From Plectrocnemia conspersa (lineage: Eukaryota; Arthropoda; Insecta; Trichoptera; Polycentropodidae): a DNA stretch of 64,000 bases. Below are positions 52,200 through 63,588 of this stretch, piece after piece (position 1 is the stretch's first letter; each line of letters begins with the position of its first letter). Below the pieces are notes generated by a model that was not told the origin of the DNA, searched no databases, and saw nothing but the letters and a program-made list of their open reading frames with translations. The position numbers and the translations under genes were made by a program. The stretch spans positions 62,001-126,000 of the forward strand of contig VTFK01000169.1 in NCBI GenBank assembly GCA_009617715.1. Reading direction: 5' to 3'.

Positions 52200-52595
52200 T
52201 TTTAACAGCTTGGGTATAGCATGAAATTAAAAAAATTTCTGCAAGTTTAAACTTGCAGAAATAACGAAGTAGTTTCTGTTGTTAAGCTCATCGCCATTGA
52301 AGGGGGCAACAGCTTACATTTTGTCTAATCTATCAGCTCACTAGTCTGTATTATCAAAATTTATCGAAGGAGTCGTAAAAGTTGTAATAGACTTTTACTT
52401 CGGATTTTGAGTTCTTGCCCCCTGTAACTCAGTTCTCGTATAAGTTGTCTCTTATTCATTATCATCGCCAACGCATGTTTCGATAAACGATAACACAAAG
52501 ACAATTTTTGAATTGCATATCCAAAATATAATTGTAAAATTGAGCTATTAAGCTAAATAAATTATTAAAATAATAATAACCCAAGCTGTTGAAAG
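52200..52595. repeat. MITE-like repeat with nested inverted repeats
   Basis: AACAGCTTGGGTAT at 52204 and its near-complement ATAACCCAAGCTGTT at about 52577 form outer arms about 390 bp apart. Inside are a perfect 28-bp palindrome (52235-52262), inverted GGGGGCAA/TTGCCCCC blocks (about 52300 and 52417), and a hairpin built from GTAAAAGT/ACTTTTAC with flanking TCGAAG/CTTCGG (about 52363-52403). No transposase, and the target duplication is unclear. Confidence 0.5.
52235..52262. repeat. Perfect 28-bp palindrome
   Basis: Left arm ATTTCTGCAAGTTT (52235-52248) is followed with no spacer by its exact complement AAACTTGCAGAAAT (52249-52262), centred on TTTAAA. Confidence 0.97.
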
Positions 52596-52988
52596 ATGCG
52601 TCAAACTTATTACAGAGTCTGCAGAAAAAGTGTGCGGACAAGAAAACAGAGTTGGCTACATTAAAACAACTTTGCTATAGAGATCCACAATGCCAAAATT
52701 TGATCAAAAGTCTCAATTTAAGACAATGACTAAATCAACATAAATGAACAAACCCTAATTATTGAATGGTTGAGTAGGGTGTGGGTGGAACTCGAATTGT
52801 AGCCACCTCCTTGTTGTGAGTTCTGTGTCATTTTATAAAAATGATGTGGAATAGGCGAAAAGCTGAAAATGATGTACTCTTAATAAAATATAATATATAA
52901 AATCGTTCACATTAACAAATTATAAAAAAAGATGGCCTTTTATAATTTAAAATACCACAGTGCGTCTGTTTATAAAATTCCATATACC

Positions 52989-53143
52989 AGGTGCGGGCAG
53001 TAAGATAATTTTCCTCTCGATCGCTCGCGTGTTAAGTGCCGAGAGTGAATGAGAGCATGCGGTCAGCATGCCCTTATCTCTCATTTACTCTCATTACTTA
53101 GCACGCGAGCGATCGAGAAGGAAAGTATTTCAACGCCCGCCCT
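52989..53143. mobile_element. Foldback MITE, about 155 bp
   Basis: Nearly the whole element is an imperfect inverted repeat. The left arm runs GTGCGGGCAGTAAGATAATT, then TCTCGATCGCTCGCGTGTTA. The right arm is its near-complement, TAGCACGCGAGCGATCGAGA followed by AACGCCCGCC. The inner loop holds GCATGC twice around GGTCA (near 53057-53071). There is no coding capacity. Target duplication is not certain, so the superfamily is left open. Confidence 0.7.
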
Positions 53144-53352
53144 TGCATATGCATGTGTATGTTATTGAGAAAGATGATTGTAGTTTATTTTATAACCTCA
53201 GAAGTCAACTAAAAGGAATGCCATATTTTTCTTACTAAATGAGATAGAGTATAGTGAATTGATACGGTATACGTATTGTTTTGCATTAGTTTATAGATGG
53301 ATTGAATATTCCTAAATATAAAAAGGATAATATACACGTTATTATGCGACAT

Positions 53353-53372
53353 TATATATATATATATATATA
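53353..53372. repeat. (TA)n microsatellite
   Basis: Twenty bases of alternating TA. Confidence 0.95.
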
Positions 53373-55871
53373 CGTATATCTATGCTGTAGATAAATAACG
53401 AGGCTGTACAAGAAATCTCGGTAATACGGCCCCATCAAGAATTCTATTGCTCGAATAGATATAATAAGAATATCCGATCGCTCCTTCTGCGTGCCGAATT
53501 TTCGCTCATGTCTGACACCGGGAGGGCGATAACGAAAAGTGATAGCATATTTATGCGTACAAAGAATGAAATAAAACCAGAAGAAAGAGAGGGAGATATA
53601 TATAGAGAGGAAGGAGACGGGAATATAACGAGAAACTCGACGACGGCCTTGGCGAATTTCCCATTTTCGAGCCGCGGCCCTATATCATCCTCAACGTATC
53701 CACGGAAAATTTTTTCGCATTCCTACCGCATTTCTACACCATTCTGAGTCGCATTATAATGCCATTTCGTGTGGCTTTGTGCCAGTGCTGCATGTGTGTG
53801 TAATGTATAATATTTAATGTTGAATGTGTTCTTAAGTGAAAAAATAATAAAATACAAAAAAGAGAGAAAATAAATACGAATGGCGTTCAGTAGCGCCTTT
53901 TCCCGGGATCCTCGTTTGTTTTAAATTATTATAGATATCCAATAAAATGACTTATGTTCCTGGAATATTGAAAACTATTATTTATTAAAGTTGATTGCTA
54001 GATATTGTCTGCTGATGTACTGATTTAAGTGAAGTAAAATATTTCTTTCTAAAACATTGATATTATATTTATTTATTTATTAAAAATGTATGATAGATCT
54101 AGAATTAATGATTTGTTAAAAACAGTTTGTTTTTATAACCTTTGTAAAAATATGGTATAAAATAAAATGTATTGAAAACTCTATGATAAAAAAATAAATT
54201 CAACAACACTAATCGTCGTTTTAATTTAATTTTGCCCAATTGCAACGACCAATCCGCGTATCGCGCAACAAAAAAATATTGCCGAACAAATCACGATTTG
54301 ATTTGATTTGTAACGTATTGTACCACGTACTAAAATCATACACACATATGTATACTTACGTATGTATATTACGATAGCCGGCGTGCTAATACGACCGGCG
54401 TAAAAGTATAAATTTATGAAAACCGTTTGAGCCGATTAAATTTTAACGCCCGTCGAATTTTGGCGCCCTGTAGGGGCGACGATAAGCGATCGCTACGGTC
54501 CGCTATTTTATAATATCATAAAAGTGCGAACTTGAAGCAGAATATTACTGCAAAGCGTAAATAAAAATGGATAAATCCAAAGATGAAACCGTTAACTGGA
54601 TTAATGGAGCAAATATTTTGTATAACTTGTCGTTTATTTTACAATAGGTAGATTTGTAATTGTGAATATAACTAGAATTTTGGTCTTCAAAGGTTTGCAG
54701 AAAAATAAAAATGCCACTAAGGTTTAAATTATTTTTTAAAAATCTCTTGAAAGAAAAAAATATATATTATAAAAAATATAAATTTCTAATAAAACACAGA
54801 TTTTATTAAAATCATTTAATTAAAAAAACTTCTCAAATATTATTTACACACATACAAATATGATATTACTATAATAGTTAATTTATATTATTTGCCACAG
54901 CTTTCAGAAACTCTTTCTTTCATAATTCGCAAATACTCTTACAAGTTTTTTGTAGTCTTCGCAATTTTTTAACCATAATAGCTTATTTTAATATTTCCTG
55001 TCAATACTTTTTATTTGAATGCTTATTCGAGATCAAATTTCACAATTTAAAAATATCCATAAATACAAGTTTAAAATATAATATCACATATTATATAATT
55101 AATATAAAATATAAATGTATTTTCGTCAGAAATATTTAATAGAAGAATTACTTTCTTCGAACTTTAAAATTCTCTCAAACGATAAAAAGCTATAACATTT
55201 TTTTTATTATAACTAAAGGTGCAATTTGGTTTTATGTTAAAAAATTATAAATCCCTTTTGAGTAAAATAATTAATTTAAACTAGTAGTAACTTCATATGA
55301 TGTGCTTTTATCTGTATAATATTTTCGCGTATTATATAGTTTTTTTCGAATATCAATTATACCCACATGTTGCTTTGTAACTCATCATTATTATTATTTT
55401 ATTACTACATTCAGGTAATTAAAAATCTATTAAATCCATTTATTTTATACAAATACCTATAAATACCAATGTCTGTAATATTATCAGAAAAAAATAATTA
55501 CAACATGGTTCCACGTTATTAGTTACTTAAATATTGTGTAGAATTATTTTACATTGCATTATAACGAGAGAAATTTAAGGCTTAGAGTTTGCCAAACAAT
55601 TTGCCAAAGATGTTGCCAAACAATAAATATTAAAAAGATAAAATAAAAATAGTTTGTAGAAGTATAAATTTATAATAAAGGGATGGTAAAAAATAAGGCT
55701 ATAATAAATATAATTTATCGGCCGGTGACCAACTGGCTAGCAAGAAAACGCCTTAGCCTTATTATATCGCTCTATATTAAATTTCAGTCAATAGTTACGG
55801 AAATTAAAATAAAAATCATATGTATTTAATACATTAAACGGCAAACTAAGAAATTATTTACGTTAATTGAG

Positions 55872-55909
55872 GTTTCATGGTTTTTAATACATATTTAAAA
55901 CCATGAAAC
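55872..55909. repeat. Hairpin-forming inverted repeat
   Basis: GTTTCATGGTTTT (55872-55884) and its exact complement AAAACCATGAAAC (55897-55909) are separated by 12 bases. Confidence 0.9.
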
Positions 55910-56160
55910 GTCAACATCATCCGTTCAACAAATTGCGGGCCGGTGAATTATACATTAAAAAGATTTACGGGTCAGTTAACTTTTCGGTCGGTGAATTGTG
56001 TTATTGTAAAAGCATTGTTAATGACGAAATAGTTCTTTGATAGAAGTATGAGAACTAGTTCGGCAAATTAATGTACTTCCACTCCTACACTAGATTCTTC
56101 TCCCAACGAAATAAATAAATGCGGTCCGTTTGTTCAATAATTTGAAATTCAATATTACAA

Positions 56161-56174
56161 CACACACACACACA
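56161..56174. repeat. (CA)n microsatellite
   Basis: Short uninterrupted CA run. Confidence 0.9.
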
Positions 56175-58069
56175 AAACGATTGATCACAGTTTGATTTGA
56201 AATTCAAACAAATCTAGACGCCCGCTGCCGAACCGGTCCAGGGCCGGATCGGGGGCATCAATCATCTGCGAGCGAGTGACGTTGAATATATTCACCAGAA
56301 GACTCGGGAGAGGACTCCGATTCGGCGCCGAAAGGTAAGTTTGGGCTGGCGCCGGCTATCCTGGTAAACGTCAATCTATCATATACCTATTGAAATATAT
56401 GTATGTATATGGGGACGATGATTGATCGATTGTGTGTACGGGGTCGAAACTTTTACTCGGATCATTTGAATGCATTACCTTCTAGCGAAAGAAAAACCGA
56501 CATTTGCGAGGGTAATTCAATAAGGTTACGTGCAAACTATGCTGAAGGGGAGAATCGAATGATATTGACGTTTATTATATTGTACTACGATCATATTGTA
56601 GATTTATTATATTGAAAAGGTCTATGTTTTTCCAGAGGCTAAGACGGATAAGTTAAAATATAAAGTCGAACTAATATTGCATTGTTAAATCAATAGTTAC
56701 TTTTTTAGATTTAGTACTAGTTCTATTGACTTAACATCTATTGAAATTTTAAAAATGTAGGCGAAAGATTACAACGGAAGATAGCCGCTGCTTTCAAGGG
56801 TGATAGTTAACACCACTGAAATGACAACAAATTTTAAGTTGTGTCGAACTGCAAAGGGGTTAACCGCTATGCAGACCTTAAATCGTTCATGCAAAATAGA
56901 TGTCCAGTCTATTTTTTGCATTGATATATCTCAAAATGTCTTTAACTGCGTTAACCTCTATATGCATTTTTTATGTATTACATACGTATTGTTTTTTTTT
57001 TGTTTTTAATATTTCATATTATTTTGAAGAAATTACTTTTAGTGTCTTTAGATATAATTATTATTTATTGAAATAGATTTTTAACATTTTGAATATTATA
57101 TGCATACTAGCAGAATTGAAAAAAAAATTTATTAAATAAAGCCGCCCCCAGATAAATAGTTTATCGGTTTATGCTATACACATGTATTAGAATTTTTACT
57201 AAATTCATTAACTAAAAATTGCGGTATTAAGCAGTTTTTTTTGTTTTGCGATTTTAAGAAATATTTTAATATAATCAATCAAGTAATAAAGATTATACAA
57301 TACGCAAAGGATTTAATTTTTTTGCAATATAATGAAGCCATACATCGTGAACGTATTAAGAAAATAATAATGCGTCGCTTAATATTTGTTATTATATAGA
57401 TTCTTTTCATATAGAGTTTGCTTCTAAAGAAGAGAAAAAAACTCTTAAAGTTTACGTTTCTTGCTTACACGTTATTTCTGAATTTAAATGTTATGTATCA
57501 TAAGAGATTATGTAATATTATACATATAAGTTTAATAACGTTTTGGGTCTAATTATATTTTAAAATCATGCTGAATAATGCTAAATAAATCTAGTGTAAA
57601 CCTCTTCTTTTGCTTGATCAGTCAATAAGAAAATATATATGTCGTAATATAAATATGACAGCTAAAAATAAAACTTTATTTTAAATGGCTTATGTTAATA
57701 TGAAAATACCAATATAATACACATTTAAGCCTTTTATTATTATTTTATGTGCATTATTATGAATATACTAAAATTAAAAAAAAAATTTTAGGGACGGCTG
57801 CAAATTTAATTTGTATAAAAATTGGTTGTAAATTACCGATATACACGGTATTTCATTCAAAACATGTTTATTTATTGATATCATATAAAATGTGTATTTT
57901 AGACCCAGGGAACCATTTTCGACGTACCACTATCTTCAATACTTTGCATCTAAAATGATTTATAGATAATTTTAGGTCGCCATCAAAATTTTAAGGACGC
58001 TTCCAGTAGTCAAAACGGCACCTTTAAATCTCAGATATTTGACTTTTATTCGACAAATTTGGAAGCGAT

Positions 58070-58498
58070 ATGTATTCCCGGTCGGACGATTTGAATAAAA
58101 ATGCGGTAAATTTTTTCGCCGTATACCCAAAGAGAACTTTCCATCAAAAGTTCCGTAATACGTATCCGTCCGCCTTTTCTATCGGTAAATCGAAACTGTG
58201 GTTGTATAAAGAAATTTATTATTTAAAAGCGCTGAACAAAATAGATAACGCGACCTCGTTTCTTTATAATTCTGCACAAAAAATAAAGAAAAGGAACGGA
58301 ATTATTTATGTTAAGCCCTTGCGCCCACCCGAAAGGACACGTAAAACGATTTTGAATGAGATAGGGAAAAAATGGGATTTGAGCGCGATTATGATTCCGG
58401 TTGAAATATTGGCAAAGTATATAACAATGGCGGTTCCCCTCGTTAGATCGGAGACCCTACAAAGGGTTAAGAAACCCTTCAGGGGGCCTCCCCGTTAA
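58070..58498 (+). CDS. 142-codon open frame, unrecognised
   Basis: The longest open frame in the window, starting MYSRSDDLNKNAVNFFAVYP and ending KKPFRGPPR. It is basic, with no signal peptide, membrane segment or motif I recognise. Composition is closer to balanced than its surroundings, which makes a long chance frame more likely. It may be a single-exon nested gene, an old domesticated fragment, or chance inside a conserved non-coding island. No promoter or poly(A) signal stands out. It runs opposite to the sidestep-like gene. Confidence 0.2.
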   Translation: MYSRSDDLNKNAVNFFAVYPKRTFHQKFRNTYPSAFSIGKSKLWLYKEIYYLKALNKIDNATSFLYNSAQKIKKRNGIIYVKPLRPPERTRKTILNEIGKKWDLSAIMIPVEILAKYITMAVPLVRSETLQRVKKPFRGPPR

Positions 58499-61069
58499 TG
58501 ACTTTAAACCTTCATTTCAAAAGGAACACACTTCAACTTTTCTTTGTTTACCCAAAGAAAAAGCACTTTATCCGACTTTAAAATATTTTCTTATAAAAGT
58601 CCAATTTCAACATTCATCATCACGTTGACTTGAAAAGAATTAATGAAACAAATGTTGAAAAATTGCGAGGGTTCTCTCTTTCTCGTCGAAGTGAAATAAC
58701 GTCAGACTGCTTGTTGTGCGAAGAAATAAAACGGGATCAAAAATTAATTAGTGACTTATAATTCTTACACAAAATTGAGATTTAATTTTTTTGCTTATGT
58801 TTCGATTTAGAATTAAAATTGTATTCTTATTTATTTTCTTTTGAGATTAAAAAAACATATTTAATTAGTATTTTTTTCTTTAATTATTATTTTATTCATT
58901 AACTAACGTTATTTTTTTTGTATTTTGCATAAATTTATTTTTAATCAAGCGGAACTAATTACAAAATAATAATAATAGTAGATAAGTAAACTCGTTGGTA
59001 AATATAAAGGACATGAATAACTGACGGATTGTCGAAATAAAATGCGTTCCTTATAACTAAGCCCTGAAAGAGTTTTCACAGTCGTCATTTATATGCATAG
59101 AGAACTTCCTCTAGCTTTCAGAAGGGATTTTTATGGTAAGCTTTTTCAAAAAAATATTATCATGGAGACCAGAATTATTCTGATGTTGAATGTAGTCGAT
59201 AATATTACCTAATATGATATTTTCTAACACTAAAGGGCAGACGGTTGACGAGAATCCATCTCCAAAGAAAATCTAAACTCTGTAGTAAAAGAATCTGTAA
59301 CACATCATAACAATTCATCTAAGCAATTTTAAATCATTGGTATACAGAAAAACGTATAATTTATAACTGCCGTAATTATTTTATTATTGATTAATAAGAA
59401 AAACATTAATTATAAGTTAGATCTTTGAGAAATATTTTTTGGGTTGAAATATTCTTTAGACAATCAGCCGCCATAGGATACCAACTTACTATAATGACCT
59501 AAATAACTCAAAAGTAATAAAGTTAGATCATAAATACAATTGGGTTCTGGCATTAGGTCATAGGTTTTTGAAAAATCAGTATACACAACGTCTATTTGTA
59601 CTCCCGCATCAAGAGGTTTTGTCGTTAGTAACTATGAAACTGGAGGGATGAAAACTAAGCTATTGGTCCAATAAAAGTTAACAAAAATGATTAAAGGTGT
59701 AGCTATGGATAATTATTTTTAATTATCATTATAGTTCTATTTAAAAAATTGTTCAACATGAACAATTTACCCCCTTTTATTTATATTGGTGATTTTTGGA
59801 ATTTTCATAATCAAGAAATAATAAAGTCTTGAGAATCTGATTTTTGTTTCGCAACTTTATAAAATAAAACCAGAAAGCAAATAAGACCCAAAGTAACGTT
59901 CCATCTTTGGTTTCTAAAGCCCATACTTTAAGATCTGAGTGCTTGATTTTCTTGATGATCAATACTGAAGATTAAGTAAAAAAATAAAAAGTGACTGAAA
60001 GAAATTCCTCAAAAACTGGAGGAAAACATTGCGCGAAATTCACATAAATATTTTGTAAATCACAAAAATAAGCAATATAAAAACGAATAATCAACTTCAG
60101 ATTTTAGCTATAATTCAACGTAAGACTCTTCGATTTGATTATCAAAAAAAAATGTTAGTCTTGATGATTACATTTGCTTTTAAATTCTCTATGTGTATTA
60201 GTAATTTAAGATAATCATACCGAAATTTCCCTAATTTTACTGGTAGTTCTAATGCAAAAGTGCGACTTATCATTTTGATGGATGAGCTAAAAGTAACTAT
60301 AATGTGGAAATATTTAAATTATATTACTTAATTTACTTTATATTTAATCATATTTTCATCAAAATAAGTAGTATTAATGTTAATTGCATTTTATAAATAA
60401 AAAAAAAAAAAATTTAATACATTTTTTATTTTATTCCTTATGATAATTGATTTGCTAAAAAAATTAATTATTTATATTGCAGTTTAATCACTGACTGTTT
60501 TACAGGTAACACTTGAGAATTTATTATTCAAAGCAATTTCAAAAACTGATTCCATTTAGAGTTAAGAGGCAATACTTAAGCAGAAAAGTTTATTTTTCAG
60601 GGGTGAAATGTTTGTGGTTCCGGTAAAAGTTTTACAGGTAAGGGGAATGACAATAAAATTAAATGTAAAACGTTACTGTAGTGATAAATAATTCAAGGCA
60701 ATAGGTTGAAGATAGAAAGGGACAGTAATCTGTTTACTTAGAGCTTCTTGAATATATTTGGAAGATAAATTCTTTCAGATATACTTTTTAGTTTTTTCCA
60801 TAAAATAATAAACTACAGTTTATTATTATTATTGTTGTTGCTTGTAAAAAAAATATTTTTTTTTATGCATATTTAACAAATTAAAAATATTAAATTTTTT
60901 TAGATGACAAATATAAAATAATTAAAAAACATTTCCTCTAAAGACTTTTTTTTATACTCTTTATAAGCCGAATTAGCTTAATATTAGATAGTTTTTAATA
61001 CCTAATATTTAGGACCTGGCCCTATTTTAATTTTTTATCCTGGAAAATTTAAATATGATCGATCGAAAT
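58499..61069. other. Intron, AT-rich spacer with one island
   Basis: An island at about 59030-59300. The rest is AT-rich spacer with no supported feature. A small palindrome AATAATAAACT-AC-AGTTTATTATT lies near 60805-60830. Confidence 0.5.
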
Positions 61070-61210
61070 TTTAATTACTATATTTTTTAATCACTAATTT
61101 CGAGTACCCAGACACGATAGATTTTAAAAAACCATATAGGATTTGAACCTAGGTTTTTCAGGTCAATAGTCAGCAACTACCTCTTGTATATTGTGCTGGT
61201 TTCATGAGCA
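61070..61210 (-). repeat. Probable tRNA-derived SINE fragment
   Basis: Read on the minus strand, GGTTCAAATCC (61139-61149) is a textbook tRNA box B. Upstream, GAGGTAGTTGCTGACTATTG then ACCTGAAAAACCTA has the order usual for tRNA-headed SINEs. The box A region (about 61175-61195) is worn. No intact cloverleaf can be drawn, so it is not called as a tRNA gene. Confidence 0.5.
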
Positions 61211-63024
61211 ATAGTGAGATATAAAGTTAAAATGTATATATGAAAGAACCAAAAAATAAATAATTTTTTTTAGTTAATATTTTATAATCATGTTATTTCA
61301 TTACTATATTATTTATTTATTTATTGTTATTGTATGCGCAGATCCAAACAGCGCGTTAATAAATAAATAATAAAAAAATAGTTGGGTATAATATTAAAAA
61401 AATATAATTTAAATACAATACACTAAAAAAAATACATATAAATACAAATTTAAAACTGCACTACTACACCTTTTAAAATATGTCCGGGTTTCATATTTTT
61501 TTTACTAGCAGCCTTAATAAGTATTTTCCCAAGTCGTTTTATATTTTTTTTACTAGCAGTTATATTATTTATTAATCTAATAAGTGATGCATGCTCATCG
61601 AATTTAGTGATAATTCACAGTTATCAAAGCTCTTAAATGAATAGCAGAAAAAATCCAACATATAAAGGCTTTACTACTGCTTATATTTTCTATATTATAG
61701 TAAAATGTGACTTTTTTAAGTTTTAATACTTGGGCGATCATGCACGTTATTATATTTTTTATAGTTAAAACGAAGTGGTATTCTAAACCTCTACTAAGTC
61801 ATATAATGATATCTTTTGTTGCTGGTCAGAATATATAATCCTCAATGATATATTGTTTAATTTAAAATAAAAAGCTTGCAAATTAAAATTATTTATTAAG
61901 AAGTTCAAAAATCAACTAAGAGAGATTCAGTATGTTTAAACGAATTATTAAATTTATTATGAAAAATAAGATTTAAAGAAAAAGATGATTGATTTATTGA
62001 TCAATCAAGTATCATTTGATACAATTTAAAACATACCTTTGTGTAATGATTTTGAATACTTCCACATATCCTTTGTATAAAAATTTTGAATACTTCCGGT
62101 AATAATAAAATTGAATTTCTTTATTAATAACTCGAATATATTTACACCTTGTTATTAAAACTATACTAATATTTTTATGTATCAAAGCGTCTTTTTCAAA
62201 ATATCTCACTGTAACTATGACATATTGATAGGTCTAAGAAACCGTTGACATTTCAACGAACTGCGTCGCACGTGTGTACGAAAACAAGAACAACTCTAGT
62301 GAACCAAGTTAGAATGGCCTTGTCAGAAATATAATTGACGACAACGTAATTAAAAGTGATATTGTCGTGTTAAAACACGTCGTTAGGCGCACAAAGGGCA
62401 AGATCACGAGTGTGGATAAATTATGGCTTGGGGTATTGTGTGTCGCACAACAATGAGGGTGAGCAACCTGCGGCAACGAAATAGACAGCCTTTGTCGGCG
62501 GTGCCTTAAGTTGTGCTTTTTGCGTCTAACAACTTTGCAAATCTGGCCGAACTTTCCACAACTAGAAGTAAGTAGGTGAAACACGCCTTTTGCCAGAAGA
62601 ACAGAGAAGAGCTAGCTTCTATGGCGACGGGTCGCCACCAAAGCGTGAACGGTTTGAGGTTGAAATTGGAAGAAATTTTGCCGCTCTTCTCAAAGAAAAT
62701 CAAACTGCGGTGAAAGCTTGTTTTTATTGACTTGGATCAAATTTGCTCAATGCAGGTCTCTGCGCAGTGTTTTATTTTCATAAACCATGACATTTCAAAA
62801 CTCACATTTTTTATAAATTTATCTGATTTTTTGTCTTTAAATACAAATTCTTAGAAAATTTATTTACTATCTACAAATTAGCTTAATATCAATTATACAT
62901 CACGTTGTTCAGAAATGAGATTTGCAAAATCATGGTTCATTTATTTACGAATAATTTAATAAAGTATGTTTTAAAAGCGTATCAGATATCTTCTGTCATA
63001 AAAATATGCATATACTTTCAAGTC
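61211..63024. other. Intron with small tandem duplications and one island
   Basis: ATATTTTTTTTACTAGCAG occurs twice with a 48-bp period (about 61493 and 61541). A second partial tandem (TTTGAATACTTCC) repeats at about 62050 and 62087. An island at about 62220-62720 holds overlapping minus-strand frames (62309-62584 and 62506-62703) with no domain. Confidence 0.45.
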
Positions 63025-63027
63025 TTA

Positions 63028-63585
63028 GGCCGGTTTCACACGTGCCGGATGGATTCACCCGGCACCGGGCCGGCGCCGTTAACAAAGCTTTCACACGTGG
63101 CCGGTTTCTGGCCGGTTTCTTCCCAACCCCACCTATACCTCGTCAACTGATGCCAGTCATTTAGGATTAACGGCTTCACATAAGTCCTTCCACGCATTTC
63201 GCGTTAGCATTTTATTTTTGTATGTATTCTACTAAGACAATTAAAAGAGATTACATTAATATATTTAAAATTTCGAGGTCTATTTCTTCCGCTATTGCCT
63301 TAACACGAGGAATATACTTAATAATTTTATTACAAGATACCACAATCACTGTCAACGGCCCGGTTCATGTTTGAGTTTTACCCCCACCACACTCAACTCG
63401 GTACCCGGCGCCGGACAGTTTAGTGAGCGCGGCCGGCGACAACCCGGCAGTCAGCGTCGGGCCGGCGCCGGGTAGATTTGTCCGGCACGTCTGAAATGAT
63501 AGGTACTAGCCCATACAACACCATCCCCACTACACGGCGCCGGCCCGGTGCCGGGCAAATCCACCCGGCATGTGTGAAACCGGCC
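63028..63585. mobile_element. PIF/Harbinger-type non-autonomous element, 558 bp
   Basis: Ends are GGCCGGTTTCACACGTGCCGG at the left and the complement of CCGGCATGTGTGAAACCGGCC at the right. They continue as a nearly perfect inverted repeat of about 55 bp through GCCCGGCACCGGGCCGGCGCC. The flanks are a 3-bp TTA duplication (63025-63027 and 63586-63588), as expected for PIF/Harbinger. A second GGCCGGTTTC motif near 63099 and GCCGGCGCCGGGTAG near 63461 show internal repetition. No transposase frame. The GC-rich ends contrast sharply with the host sequence. Confidence 0.8.
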
Positions 63586-63588
63586 TTA

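Larger units (their letters stand above)
53373..57959. other. Intron with islands, local repeats and a possible cryptic exon
   Basis: Islands at about 53440-53790, 54220-54560, 55700-56060, 56190-56560 and 56760-56900. Three direct copies of a CGG(C/T)CGGTGA(A/C) motif lie near 55719, 55937 and 55985. A CpG-rich block at about 56215-56334 ends at a consensus plus-strand donor. No domain-bearing open frame. Confidence 0.5.

Noticed and set aside
62905..63150. 81-codon plus-strand frame
   Set aside because: Runs from AT-rich intron into the end of the Harbinger-type element.
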